Shown: one piece after another, positions 1 through 11,282 of the stretch | Position numbering within the stretch: position 1 is the first letter of the stretch | Layout of the letters: the number at the start of each line of letters is the position of its first letter | Assembly: GCA_013176395.1 (NCBI GenBank) | Contig: JABMLP010000002.1 | Span: 558,001-622,000, forward strand | Source of the DNA: Venturia oleaginea | Lineage: Eukaryota; Ascomycota; Dothideomycetes; Venturiales; Venturiaceae | Length of the DNA: 64,000 bases | Direction: 5' to 3' | The notes under the pieces: generated by a model | The model's database searches: none | Seen by the model: the letters and a program-made list of their open reading frames with translations, nothing else | What the model was told of the DNA's origin: nothing | Translations under genes and position numbers: made by a program

Positions 1-283
1 CCATGGGTGTGTTCTCTCCTTCAGTTTCGTTTTGCGCCGTGACACTGCTGGACGAAGAAGTTATAGGTCCAGGTGAGAAGTTGGAAAGTCCGTCACTGGC
101 AATGATATCGAGGAGGGTGAGGTCGTCGCAAGTATCGTTCATCTTACTTTCCAGCATCTGAGACAGCTCGTTCTTGAGTCGGCAGATCGATGGCATACCC
201 GGCGCTTGTATTTCTGGTGAGGTTGTTGATGCTTTCGGTAGTCCGTTTGCCTGACTTCGCAGTGTTACATTCCGGGACGCCAT
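1..283 (-). CDS. Hypothetical protein, N-terminal part (runs off the left edge)
   Basis: An open frame begins at the ATG at 283-281 and stays open to the window edge, giving 94 residues of N terminus. An in-frame TAG lies two codons upstream of this ATG, which fixes the start unless there is an upstream intron. The N-terminal 30 residues are Ser/Thr/Pro-rich. They are followed by a stretch with a helical look (ICRLKNELSQMLESK, about residues 34-48), then an acidic Leu/Ile segment and a Ser-rich linker. I recognise no family. Another frame on the same strand (144-338) is a shadow. Confidence rests only on the open frame and ordinary codon use. Confidence 0.45.
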   Translation of the reverse strand, partial: MASRNVTLRSQANGLPKASTTSPEIQAPGMPSICRLKNELSQMLESKMNDTCDDLTLLDIIASDGLSNFSPGPITSSSSSVTAQNETEGENTPM

Positions 284-632
284 GGTCTATGTGTTGTGTT
301 GACATGATGCGGATTTTCTGGTAGTTCACAATTAACATTCTGGTCGCCGCGCCTTCCTTCCTGATGTCTTCCGCCGGTGTTAAATTTTAGAAGGAGCAAG
401 AAATTGATGTCAGTATTTGAATAAACTTCTCGTTCAATATTGTAGAATATGCACCGAAGGTCTTTGGAGCACGATCTTAATCATAGTCCATGACAGAAGA
501 GATGGCATTCAACTTAGCTAGCCTTTATTGTCCAGCTTGATTAAATTTGAACACCGTGATATGCCTCCCATCCAGCTCGTTTGCCAATGCCTTGACGCCA
601 TGTCAGCATGAACTGCCCTGGTCGCCCAAAAC

Positions 633-1156
633 TCATTTCATGTTCTTCAGCACCTTCTCCGATTCTTTCTGGAGTTTCTCAATTGTTTCGCTCGAGGCAT
701 CAAGTTCGCCGCGGTCGGCTTTGACCTGCTCACAAGGTCGCAATTAGCATTTATTGAGTTTGTTGGCAAAGTTGATGTCCAATCTGAGACGAAGGATGCT
801 TATTGAGCCAAGGAGACGGGGACGGGGATAACGTACAATGGACTCGCTGTTGCTAGCCAAAGCATCCTTCCATTCGGCTGATCCTTCTTTGACTTTCTTC
901 AATGAATCTTGCTTGTGGTGTTCGATCTCTTCGGAGCGGCCTTCCTTGTCTGTTTCAATCATCTTCAGTCAGCGATTGTCTCAATTTTAATTGTCATTGT
1001 ATCCTGTATCCTGATGAGAAGAGTAAACGTACGCAAAGCATCTTCCTTCCCAGCTCGCCTGGCAGCTGTCGAGCCGAATGTTCGAGTAGTGATGAATGGC
1101 GTAGCAGGGCTCAGGAATCTGCGTGATGCAGAAGAGGCTATGAGACGCATCGACAT
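633..1156 (-). CDS. Small mitochondrion-targeted protein, 109 aa, conserved fungal type of unknown function
   Basis: Three exons read as complement(633..725, 837..949, 1033..1156), 330 nt in all. Both introns have GTACGT donors and CAG acceptors, and a TGCTAAT branch-like motif lies near the end of the second. Residues 1-35 form a classic mitochondrial presequence: many Arg/Ser/Thr, no acidic residue, and a TRTFGSTAARRAGKEDAL stretch resembling a processing region. The rest is a charged, probably helical segment with the landmarks EIEHHKQDSLKKVKEG, LASNSES and VKADRGE. I believe similar short proteins are widespread in filamentous ascomycetes, but I know no function. The likely place of action is the mitochondrial matrix. 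The Met two codons downstream (MRLIA) is an equally possible start. Confidence 0.7.
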
Positions 1157-1994
1157 GTTGAATTGGTAGGTAGTATTAGTAGCAGTAAGTGGTTCTAAAG
1201 AAACAGAATGGACGAAACTGCAGGTGTATCTCTTGTGGTAAGATATGTTGACCATTCCGTTCCCACTCGAACAGTCGGAGAACGCTACGTCACTCGCGCC
1301 ATATGTGTCGCATTCGTTGACGTCCCCCAGCACAGTTCCTGGCCTATAGAAATATGGACCAATCGAGGAGCCTTCTTACTCATCCAGAAGGCTTCGTGAC
1401 TGAAGAAAAATAGGTAGTATGAAGCGGTTCATTTTCTCAGTCGAGAGTTATATAGGCCCACAAATACAGACATCACTCATTCCATCTACGGGCGTGTCTA
1501 AGGACTCTACGATGTGAAATATTTTCAATTTCAAGGCGCAGCACTTTACACACAGGATTTGTAGAGAGCGACTATTCCATTCTTTTCTATTCTACAATCG
1601 AATGTTTCTGGAATCTGAGGGCTGCAGACTCGCAATCTTGCCCAACGAAGAAGTGGCGGTATTACTGAATAACCCAAGAGCGAACAATCTCAACACCAAA
1701 CAATGCAGAAATCAAAAAGCCGAAAACAAGAACGAACCCGTCGTGACTAGGTCGTCTAATATGCGCCCCAAATCGCTGGTACAAAACATGCAGTTACATT
1801 GCAACGCAGAATCTTCGTAAACAGGTATGCCCAGTCATTTGTACAGAGAACCAATCGTGAAAGTATGGACGTATCCTCATAAGGGTATCGAAAAGGATAG
1901 AAAAGATTCATCCCAAGACGCTCACTGCTCAGAAACGTAAAACGCAGAGAACGCTGATCCAGCTGGCACATCGAACTCCGGTCCGACGAGCTGT
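1157..1994. other. Intergenic, no gene seen
   Basis: The first part is the promoter side of the mitochondrial-type gene and the last part is the 3' flank of the gene ending at 1995. The short frames on both strands have no family resemblance, no splice-supported extension and atypical composition. I see no RNA gene. Confidence 0.5.
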
Positions 1995-2651
1995 CTATTG
2001 CCATCGGTGCTTGCCCGTGTACCGCGCCTGCTGCATTTGACGTGCAGGCGAGATGGAAGGTGGTGGGCTGATAACGGCACGGGTGCTTGGGTCAACGATC
2101 CGGATTGCGTTGCGGGAACGTTGAGCTGAGGGCTGGTGGAGCATCGGCTGGGGCGACGAAGATTGTTGGTATAGGTTCGAGGAGAAGTTGCCAGTCGATG
2201 GTGGTAATAGGTAGTGTGTGGTGGAAGGCTGTGCCTGGTGCTGCAAAGGAGATATTTCGGGTGAGCCGCTGGATAGGGACGACCGATCCGAGCCCGACGA
2301 GTGTATGAATTGCAGCTGGGCAAGGTGTGAGCATTTGGCAGATGGGTGTGGATGTGAAAGACTTACATCGTCCTCAGTTAGGAGGTGGAAAGGGCAGAAT
2401 TGCTCATCATCGTCCAGGTCGAATGATCTCGCAGCCTCGAAGTCCTTGCGGAAGCTTAGCTCCAGAGCAGACTCGATAGCAGCCTCTTTTTTGGCCTGCT
2501 GAGCCCGCTGTTGTTTTTGTTCATTGCGGTGGTGATAGCCTGTGGTCCGTGTGGAGCGTCTTGATCGGCCGGCGTGGTGCGGGTGTGTTGAATGGAGGCT
2601 CGAGTGGCCTGAATGGTGAGCGCCGCTGTAGTAGAAGTTTGGTGTTGACAT
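1995..2651 (-). CDS. His/Ser/Pro-rich hypothetical protein, about 201 aa
   Basis: Read as complement(1995..2315, 2367..2651). The frame is open without splicing (218 aa), but a 51-nt in-phase intron with GTAAGT donor and CCCAG acceptor fits well. Removing it joins LTEDD to LQFIHSSGSD and takes out an odd His/Pro-rich insert. The N terminus is rich in His, Ser and Tyr. A basic Gln/Lys stretch (EQKQQRAQQAKKEA, about residues 44-57) precedes an acidic patch (FDLDDDEQFCPFHLLTEDD). The C-terminal half has short conserved-looking blocks (SSGSPEISPLQHQ, LHQPSAQRSRNAI, SPPPSISPARQMQQA). It resembles a conserved but unnamed ascomycete protein that is mostly disordered. Nothing suggests an enzyme. A GT-rich minisatellite lies about 250 bp upstream of its ATG. 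Confidence 0.65.
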   Translation of the reverse strand: MSTPNFYYSGAHHSGHSSLHSTHPHHAGRSRRSTRTTGYHHRNEQKQQRAQQAKKEAAIESALELSFRKDFEAARSFDLDDDEQFCPFHLLTEDDVSLSHPHPSAKCSHLAQLQFIHSSGSDRSSLSSGSPEISPLQHQAQPSTTHYLLPPSTGNFSSNLYQQSSSPQPMLHQPSAQRSRNAIRIVDPSTRAVISPPPSISPARQMQQARYTGKHRWQ

Positions 2652-4215
2652 GATATTGGTAGTTGGAAGAATGCCGAAGGGAAGGCGTGTTTCTGTTGGG
2701 AGCTCCTTCTCGTTGTGGCAGCGTTAGGTGGGAAATGAGATTGGCAACTGCAACGGCTGGGCGCTAGAACTAGTCGGACTGTCGCACAACAATGGATTCG
2801 AACAAAGGGGTCGTCAATGTAGGAGATGCAATGTGTTCGAGGTCGAATCGATGAACAATAATTGGAATGTTGGGTTGATTGTTGGAAGCTGTGTATGTTT
2901 GTGCGCGTGTGTGTGTGTGTGTGTGCGTATGTGTGGGTGTGGGTGTGGGTGTGGGTGTGGTGTGGGTGTGGGTGTGGGTGTGGGTGTGGGTGTGGTGTGG
3001 TAAAGGCAAGATGGGATGGGAGTTGAAGAAATGGGAGGTGGGAAGGCAGAGGTGGCAGGCGATGGCCCCAAAGCAGGATGATCATTGGACTGGGAAGTGA
3101 TGAGAGCTTTGGTCGGATCCAGGCTGCAGCTTTGCCACTGGCCTGCTATGGTCTGCACTGCCCGAAGCCTGATCGACGTCGCAATGGCTTCTCGCTAGGG
3201 GCGCATCTACTACGGCACAACACAGCTGTATCGTCGAGCGAGAGAGACTCGCCCTCGGTATTCGCAGTGTTTGGAGCAGAGGCGGACCAGCACAACAGTT
3301 ACAGCCAAGACTGAACGACCATACTCCCGTCGAAACAGCCAGAGCCAGCACCTGACCCCGCTAAAAGTGCGGACTCACCGCTTGAACTTGCTGCACTCCC
3401 AGCTGGCCATTCAGCGCCCTGCCGAGAATTGCACTACTCATCGAGACGCCATTCGTTCGTTCCTTCAGATGCATCGGCATGTCCACCCATGCTTGAACCG
3501 TACCAAGTCCCACATCTAGACGCTGAGCCTGGCCTCGACACTTTTACGGTGCCGTGCTGGTGGGAACATCTTTCAGACACAACAAGACACAACAGCCTTT
3601 GTGGAGGGATCGTGGAGGGATTTCTTGCTCACGTCAGATCCCAAAGCTGTCTTCCCTATTGTGTACTCCGTACAGCTTTTTCAAACCATCTGTATCCGCT
3701 ATCTGTGCCGCGCATGGTTCCGTCTGGAAGATGCTGGTCATTTCACGTTTGAGAAGAACTGCACCATCTAAATAGAACGCTTGGCATCGGCCAGCACGGC
3801 CTGTTATTCATTTATTTGAAAAAGGCATTGCCCGTTTGGTTTATCCTACTTGATCTTTCCCACAGTGAAGCGCCCTTGATAGATGCACCTATTCCCCATA
3901 CTCCTGGGCCACCCATTACACCGTCGCCAAAGCCGTCGCCAACCCAGTATTCGCCGCCTGTCGCACGAAACAAACGCTGCGAGGAACAATACTAAATACT
4001 GCAGCGCTTCATTTCGGCAACTCTATCCATCGAGTCCTGGATGACATGATTTGATTAAATCGTGCCTTCCTCCATCCATCATCCATGATCAGGCATGCAG
4101 CAAAATCGCGCCTTACTTGCTCATCGATACAGTAATTTGGCCTTATTGTTCGCTGTATAGTGCTTCGTGGACCATGTCCCAGCATCGCTGTTGATGATGT
4201 GTCCGGCAGACTCGG
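2652..4215. other. Intergenic, no gene seen
   Basis: Apart from the GT minisatellite this 1.6-kb stretch holds only short frames with no recognisable content. It must hold the promoter and leader of the gene starting at 2651 and the 3' flank of the cyclin C gene. I see no tRNA or repeat family in it. Confidence 0.5.
2897..2999. repeat. GT / GTGTGG minisatellite
   Basis: A run of GT dinucleotides passes into repeats of the hexamer gtgtgg or gggtgt over about 100 bp. It sits in the promoter region of the minus-strand gene starting at 2651. Its purine/pyrimidine asymmetry creates long spurious open frames of Thr/His/Pro on the minus strand. Confidence 0.9.
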
Positions 4216-4267
4216 GTGGATCATCTAGGTGGATCATCTAGGTGGATCATCTAGGTGGATCATCTAC
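4216..4267. repeat. 13-bp tandem repeat, four copies, overlapping the cyclin C stop codon
   Basis: The 13-mer gtggatcatctag occurs four times head to tail, the last copy with a final c in place of g. The fourth copy contains the TAG stop of cyclin C (4264-4266, minus strand), so the array fills the start of its 3' untranslated region. Confidence 0.95.
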
Positions 4268-5248
4268 TTGTCGAGACCTCTAGCCTTGACGAATCTAGTC
4301 ACTTGTTCCTTGCACGCCTTCTCATTGAACCCGTCCCAAAGTTGGTACAGCGAGATCAATTCTTGGGTGCAATCCACTATTGCTTCAATGCTGATAGCAC
4401 TCTCGGCCAGCCAATTGAGCAAATTCTGCACTCGAGGTTGAGCGCCGACAGTACCGCCCGTTTTTGCATTGAGCTGTTGCATGGCATTGTGCATGCCCTG
4501 TGCCTGCGTGGTGCCTGCATTTGGCTTCAGGACCGTTGCAAGGAAGACAGCAGTCATGGCGATGACATGCGGTGGATGAAGCAGGGGCAGATCTGTGAAG
4601 TAGTGGTCATTCACTATGGACCAGGCCAAAGCCATTTCGTCGGTATTGAGATTGAATTGTGTTTGCATATCGGTCAAGCTGCGATATGGATGATGAACAA
4701 TCAATTGAGAGCTCATTTCTGATATCAAATGGAACTCGCATTCGCCCAGCTTCGAGGTATCCGATGAAACAGTGTCTGTCATTTTGTCAATAAAATTGTC
4801 AATCTATATTCAAAAGCAAACTCTCACCTGGCCAGAATTGACGCGCCTCTCCAACAACGATCCGGATGTGCTGTGGACATTCTTCCATTTTGCAGGCCAG
4901 GTAGAAGGCGGTGGACAAGACAAGATAGGGGTTGGTTGCTCGTATTTCCCTCTTGATGTAGAATCTTCGCATGTACACTTGAGCAGTAGCAAGAGCTTGC
5001 TGGCGAACTTGCATCCGCTTGGCTAGTTTTGCAAGTTCTGCAACCTTGTTAGTGCTGCCTGTGCAAGTCTCTCGGAGATCGATCTTACGATGTGAGAAGT
5101 AAATATTCAGCAGCCTCCTGTCAGGAAGCGGATACTGAGATACGATTTGACCACTCTCAGCCTCGAGGTTTTTTCGAATCTCGGCAAGCTCTTTCTTTGT
5201 GAAAGTCCAGTACTTCTTCTGCGTCGAGTTCCAATAATTTGCCGCCAT
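4264..5248 (-). CDS. SSN8: Cyclin C, Mediator kinase module (SSN8/SRB11 type)
   Basis: Read as complement(4264..4775, 4828..5037, 5089..5248), 293 aa. Cyclin C pairs with the kinase Cdk8/Ssn3 in the CDK8 module of Mediator and acts in the nucleus to repress or tune RNA polymerase II transcription. The start MAANYW is the family start. Diagnostic blocks are [11 protein letters not shown] (about residue 66), [20 protein letters not shown] (first cyclin box, about 85-105), [19 protein letters not shown] and [14 protein letters not shown] and LLHPPHVIA segments in the second box. The first splice joins FSH to QLAKLAKRM, restoring the usual box-1 helix. Intron 1 carries a CTAAC branch motif. An in-frame ATG at 5311 would add 21 residues and is less likely. 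The length fits filamentous-fungal orthologues. Confidence 0.93.
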
Positions 5249-5777
5249 CGCAGCAGTATCGAGCTCCAAGTGCTCGTGAGCTTCGTAATGCGATGCGGCC
5301 TCAACGTGCACCGTGACAGCTTTCGTCGGGATTGGCGGACAAGCGCATCAGAGCAGGATTACGAATAAGTCGACTCAATTATTGGGTGGAGGGGAAGTCG
5401 CGACAGACGGAGCATCTCGGCTCGATGCGCAGTTCTCACAGTGCAAGTTGCTCGTGGAAACATGGTAAAGACCGCTCGACCAACCCACGGGCATTGATTT
5501 GAAGTTGTCCCAAGCCTGACAGCCTTGAATCGAAGGGAACAACGGACACGGCCCGGTTCGGCCTAGCTTCTTGCTTGCAGAAGCACTCCGGGTAAGGAAC
5601 GTCACATTCTGGCTGTCCCAAAGTCAGACCCCCCAGTGTTATCTACGGCAACTCGACACATACTCGATAGGTCTCGCTCACCATTCACATTTCATCATCC
5701 CACCTTTGGTCGTCCGACGACCCCGATCCCTACAACACCTTCTACAATGAAAACAGCATCATAGCATCCGCGGGACG
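5249..5777. promoter_or_regulatory. Shared promoter between cyclin C and the mitochondrial carrier
   Basis: A 529-bp gap separates the divergent start codons of cyclin C and the SAL1-type carrier. I see no named factor site that I would defend. If cyclin C used the upstream ATG at 5311 the gap would shrink to 466 bp. Confidence 0.5.
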
Positions 5778-7925
5778 ATGAGAAATCGCGAGTCGTCCAG
5801 CGCTCAGGATGCTCGCGTGCAGGAGCTATGGAAGACCCTCGATGTGCATGGACGTGGCTTTCTAGATCTCAAGGGTTTGAAGAAGGGGCTGAAGAAGCTG
5901 GACCATCGTATGTCGTTGGATGCTTTCTGTGGTGGGAGAAACAAGATACTGACAATGAAAAGCTCTCAAATATGCGGATACCCTCCTGGAGGACGTCCTG
6001 AAGGCAATTGACACAAATCGTGATGGTCGAATAACTTATCCAGGTTAGTCACTGGCCCAATGAGTGCCATGAATGTGCGCTGATTTCGCACAAGAATTTC
6101 ACGCCTTTGTGCAGCAAACTGAAAGTCAGCTTCGTACTCTGTTCAATGAGATCGACATAAACCATGATGGCAAACTCGACAGACAAGAATTGAGCTCTGC
6201 GTGTCAGCGTGCTGGCCTGGCCGTGTCGAATGCAAAACTGGACATATTTTTTGAAAAGGTCGATTCGAACAACGACGGTTCGGTTTCGTTCAGAGAATGG
6301 GCGTCAGTTCTCCCAACTTGCTCAACTCATCCCCACCTCAATTTTAACAACGTTGCATTCTGTGTGAACGGCCACTGATACAACGCTCGCAGCGATTTCC
6401 TCCTATTCATCCCGGCCGATAAACCAGACCTCCGCGAAGTCCTATCCTACTTTTCGTCCGCCATAAAACTCACCTCCGAGGGTGACGTCCAACTCAGTGA
6501 CGAGACTATACAAGGAATAGGTACTTTACACAAATTTCTTTCTCCTATGTTTGGGACCCTCATCACCGCTCTCGTCGCTATTTGTCGAACTCCGCAGCCC
6601 AATTTGCTGCGCGCCGAATATTCCACCAATGCACCCTCTGCACAAGTCATGTCTGGAGGCAATTTCATATCTCAGCCGGTTGAGCTTGCTTCTGCCTTGG
6701 TGGAACAGGGAATCGCAGATTGGACACAACAAAAGGATGAGGAAGTAAAACCTTTGCTGATCTCGCTGCTGCCATCACCAGACTACTTTGTAGCAGGAGC
6801 CTTAGCCGGCATCATCTCCCGTACGACCACCGCACCCCTCGATCGGCTGAAAGTCTATCTTATCGCACAAGTCGACAATGGACCGAATCCTTTACAAGCC
6901 GTCAAGTCGGGCGCCCCTTTACAAGCCGTGCGCGGCGCATACCTGACATCCGCACATGCAATGAAAGAGTTATGGGCTGCTGGCGGCATGCGAAGTATAT
7001 TTGCGGGTGCGTGAGATGACCATCTAAGAGCGAGTTCATCCGCTAATTTCATAGGCAATGGCTTAAACATTATCAAAGTTATGCCCGAGTCGGCCATCAA
7101 ATTCGGCACCTACGAGGTATGTCCCACCTCGTTTCTGAATGCTCCAGGCATTATCACTAACATTCAAGAAGAGCTGCAAGCGCATTTGCACTGGCTCCCT
7201 TGGGATAGACCCAAAAAATCCCGCTCCAAAATTTGTCGCCGGTGGCATAAGTGGAATGGTTGCACAGTGCGTCGATCCGGAGGCTCATCATCAAGTACAC
7301 TAACTAATATCCCCAGATTTGCCGTCTATCCACTGGATACATTGAAATTGTGAGTGACAAGCCCATGTGAGCATTCTTTCGAGTCTTCTATTAATTCGTT
7401 TGCAGCCGAATGCAATGCGAAACCGTCAGTGGAGGTCTACAAGGTGCCAGATTGATACACGCAACCGCGCAGAAGATGTGGCGCGCCAATGGCATCTCAG
7501 CATTCTACCGTGGTCTCCCAATGGGAGTGATCGGCATATTCCCATACGCAGCCATTGACATGGGCACCTTTGAATATCTCAAACGACGTATAGCCTTACA
7601 CAATGCGAAGAAGCGCGGTTGTCACGAAGATGATGCGAAGCCAGGAAGTTTCCTGACTGCGGTTTGTGGTGGATTCTCTGGTGCTCTCGGCGCAAGCATG
7701 GTCTATCCATTGAATCTCCTCCGAACGCGACTGCAAAGTCAAGGCACCGTCCTACATCCTCGAACGTATACCGGTATAATGGACGTTTTCCACCAAACAA
7801 TCAAGGGCGAAGGAGTCCGTGGCCTTTTTAAAGGTCTCACACCAAATCTGTTGAAGGTCGTCCCAGCAGTTTCGATAACATGGGTCGTATACGAGAATTG
7901 CAAGAAGCACATGGACCTTAAATAA
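5778..7925 (+). CDS. SAL1: Calcium-binding mitochondrial carrier, ATP-Mg/Pi type (SAL1/SCaMC family)
   Basis: Read as join(5778..5907, 5963..6043, 6095..6302, 6393..7006, 7055..7116, 7169..7266, 7317..7349, 7406..7925), 581 aa. Members exchange ATP-Mg for phosphate across the inner mitochondrial membrane under cytosolic calcium control. The N-terminal half has EF-hand loops DTNRDGRITYPEF, DINHDGKLDRQEL and DSNNDGSVSFREW, all with good calcium ligands. An earlier hand (DVHGRGFLDLKGL) is degenerate. The C-terminal half has three carrier repeats marked by PLDRLKVYL, YPLDTLKFRMQ and YPLNLLRTRLQ, each fitting Px[DE]xx[KR]. Every splice preserves frame, including a 33-nt exon. About 60 residues between the last hand and the first carrier repeat are poorly conserved and could hide a misread intron. 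Confidence 0.92.
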
Positions 7926-9003
7926 TGAGAGCGATTGATACCCAGAAGACCGGCTTACATCTTCATTTACTATGTTCTCCAACACAGCACACATATTTCC
8001 TTAACGATCGATACTACCAGCCATTTTTCCTCACGGATCGAACCTAAGATCATACATTTTTATCATCATCACCATCATCATCAAAAGCATCTTACCTTGT
8101 ACCCACACGTGGGTCAGCTACTGGAAGCTGTTCAAAGGGGATAACGGGCGTAAAAGTGGATTGGGTTTTTCATTTCAGATATTTTGTCTTTGTAGAAAGT
8201 GGACTGCGAGGACAGTCTGCTCATTGGCGGCGGCGCTGGCTTGAAGTGAGGCTGTTTGAGTAGCCTGATGGGACATGTCGAATTTCGGACGTTCGAAGCC
8301 GTCACACGAGAGCGACTCTTCTGTGAAAAGAAGGACAGCATCACGGCCGATTCAGAATCGAGAAGATATATATTAATGAAGGAGAACTTGATGAGTGATC
8401 TGATTCTCTTTGCCCTCTATAATAATTTGTGCTTGAAGACCGACCAGCCGGAAAGACAGTTAAATGATCAAGTTTAATACAGGTGAGAAGGAGACATGAT
8501 CTTTGTACGACTTCAGCGAAATTAATCGATGGTAAGGTTTGATATGGGTAGCGAAGCTCTTACTGAGCATTGATGAAATGTCAAATACGACTGTCGCCTA
8601 TGAACTGGGAAAGCTATGAATGCAGATATCCTCCACCCGATGACGATTTTCCGGGAGAGGATAGTTCGTACCTAAAGAAGGCAGTGCTCGGAACGTGTGG
8701 AATGTTTGCAAGCCATTTTGCAAACAGGCAAGTCCACCTAGGACGATCTCTTTTTATCATGAAATCGAGACTCCCTTTATTCCTTTAACGACAAAGAGGG
8801 TTCCAATCCACGCTGCTTGTCCATAGTAACCTCTTCTGCCTTGAAAATCGGCGGGCGAGCCGGTTGGACATGAATTTACCATTTGCAGACTCCGATGTCA
8901 ACAATGACTTGTTGAGGCGCGACGACGACCAAAAAAGTCACCATCTCCTCAACCACAAAGCGTTACGATTCGTCTACAACAAACAACCACCGTAACATCA
9001 AAA
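7926..9003. other. Intergenic, no gene seen
   Basis: This is the 3' flank of the carrier gene followed by about 900 bp without a supportable gene. Small landmarks are a cat-trinucleotide stretch near 8060-8085 and a palindrome around acccacacgtgggt near 8100. Neither has an assigned role. Confidence 0.5.
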
Positions 9004-11282
9004 ATGTCCCGTCCATGTTCAACATACCTAGCAGGCAAAAGTTCTCTCGAGAGATTACCAATGGAGATCATCCTGTTCATCGCTGAATCTATTCCAAACG
9101 GGGAATACTCCAGACTCGCGCATCCCTCCGCAGCAATCCTGAGCGTCACTTCGAAAACTCACTTGGAGAAATCGGGGATAATATATCTATCGTAGGTTCC
9201 ACGCGACCACCCCAGATTCTTCAATGAGATGAGAAATAAATTTCTCCACGTGTTTGCTAAAGATTTGGTGAGGTGGCGTGAGTGTCTCACGATGCGTGAA
9301 CGCGGTTGCCAAAACATACATTCATAGAGGGGTTGTTCGATTCGCGTTTGTTTTCTGGAGCGATGGTGATGGGTTTTGGGAGAGGGAATGGGCTTGATGA
9401 TGTCATTGGGTGTGTTTTGCAGAGTTCTTTGTTGAATGCTCGGACGGGGTTGTATGATTCGCGTCTTGAGGAGGAGGGGTCTGAGATGGGGACTTTTGCT
9501 TCGTGTGTTGGGATCGTGGATAGAGATGAATCGTGGGATCATGTGTTTACGCATACGATGCCTTTTCTCTTTGTTGATTATTACCGAAATTGTGCGAGGG
9601 GGAGGTATCAGGACGAGGGAATGGGGGGGTTGTTGGGGTGTAAGTTTCGAGTGTGAGGTATTACAGTCCTGAATATGACAATGTGTAGACAGAAGCCAGG
9701 CCTAGCGCAATGACAAGATATTCGCTCGCTGTGGTGGGGAATTGGGGTACTAATGGACTTGTACTACACACTCACCATGGATTCTTGAAAATAAACGGTG
9801 CCACCTTTGTCGAGGAGAGTCTGGCGGAAACCCAGCAATTCATGGTATCCCCATATCTCTTCCGCAAAGGAGAGATCTCCTCCTATCTACCTCAGGACGA
9901 CATGCAGAGCCAACCCTCGCCGAAGAAATCGAGGAAGCTTGCCAGGTCATTCTACATCAAGGATCCACCGAGGAGTGGGCAAAAAGGGCGCACATCTGGC
10001 ACACAATCCAGATGCGCCAATGCCATTATTGCTCCACCGAATATCAAGTCTCGACCCATCTTGCTGGGGAGGACTCACAACTCGTAATCAGTATCTGGCG
10101 GGAATTCGGATTCAGCACGAATGATGCCATCGATTACTCAGGACTGGGTCGAATATCTTTCCCAGCGATCCCCTTATTGCGGGATACACAAACTGGAAGG
10201 ATTAGAAAGAGGTTTGAGACGGGAAGGACTCAGTGGAGTGAGGAAGTTGAAGAGGATTTTATGAATATTTTGAATTGGATGGGCCTTGAAGATCGGGGGG
10301 TTGATGTCGGGTTGGATGATGCATCGCCGCGAGGTATGGTCTTTCTACATAGCTGCGGGCTAGGGTGTTTTTTAAGCCGTAAACTTTTCTAAAACGGTAG
10401 AATAACCGCAACTTTACGGTTGTAAAAAATATATAATTGTAAGTTTACTATCAATCCACTGTTTCAGCTAAAGTCTTAAAAGTTCACGGTTAAAAACACC
10501 TTCACCCCGGGGCTATGTGAGCCGTAACTTTTAAAGACTTCAGCTAAAATAGTTGATTGATAGTAAACTTACGGTTGTATTTTTTTTATAACCGTAAAAT
10601 TGCGGCTGTTCTACCGTTTCAGAAAAGTTTACGGCTTAAAAAGACCTTAGCCCGAAGCTATGATGATGACGATGGGGATGGTGGGTCTGATGTGGAACGC
10701 GATATCGTATCCGATCCTGATAATACGATCGAATATGAAGATTACGGCCATAAACGGAATTACGAGGATACCCTTGAACAAACCTTGGCGCAGGTTTATT
10801 CATTCGGTTATTACGGCCGCGCTGCAGACTATGGTCCTGATGGTTACGAAGCGAACGATATCATTGAGTACGGTGGCGAAGATTTGGGTAGTGATGATGA
10901 GGTATCTGGAGACTGGGATTGCGATGGGAGGAGGGAGTTGCGGCTTTGGCGTGCGAGGTTTAATCGTGGTGAGGATGGGGACGAGAGTGAGAGTGAAGCT
11001 GAGAGGAGGCCGGATGGGAGGGATGAGACTGCTATTGAGGTTTTGAGTGGGGAGAGGGAGAAGTGGGGAGAGGGAGATTGGGGAGGGGGAGGGTGTTGGG
11101 TGCAGATTGTTGGGGAGGCGGGGTTTCGAGGGCCGCAATTTGAGATTGTGGGGGTGGTTGGGGTAAAGGTGAGGAGAGAGGAGACTGAGGAGGGGGTTGA
11201 GGAGCATCCAGACGTTATATTGGAGCTGGAGCTAGAGATGGAGGTTGAGGAGATTGGTAACTCCGATGACGAAACCTACTAA
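9004..11282 (+). CDS. F-box-like protein with acidic C terminus; gene model unresolved, possibly broken
   Basis: Three pieces look coding. First, 9004 onward encodes an F-box-like N terminus (SLERLPMEIILFIAES, then AAILSVTSKTH), but the frame meets TAG at 9193. The same frame then stays open to 9327 with protein-like content. Second, 9754-10333 encodes a Cys-containing body with RCHLCRGE and RQCHYCSTEYQV, resembling fungal F-box-associated proteins. Third, 10651-11282 encodes a strongly acidic Glu/Gly-rich tail ending in TAA. A GTATGG donor at 10334 and a TTAG acceptor at 10650 join pieces two and three in frame across a MITE. F-box proteins usually recruit substrates to SCF ubiquitin ligases. 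The joins between 9195 and 9754 are not clear, and the stop at 9193 may mean a pseudogene. Confidence 0.4.
10350..10660. mobile_element. Foldback MITE with TA target duplication
   Basis: About 307 bp between two TA dinucleotides (10350-10351 and 10659-10660). The left arm begins gctgcgggctagggtg and the reverse complement of the right end begins gcttcgggctaaggtc. The two arms stay complementary for roughly 140 bp with a short loop near 10500, so nearly the whole element folds on itself. The loop holds a further degenerate copy of the terminal sequence (around 10485-10512), suggesting an inverted dimer. A TA target and no coding capacity fit a Tc1/mariner-type miniature element. Confidence 0.85.

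Noticed and set aside
2456..3158. Long minus-strand frames rich in Thr, His and Pro
   Set aside because: They are translations of the GT minisatellite and of the opposite frame of the His/Ser-rich gene, with no independent support.
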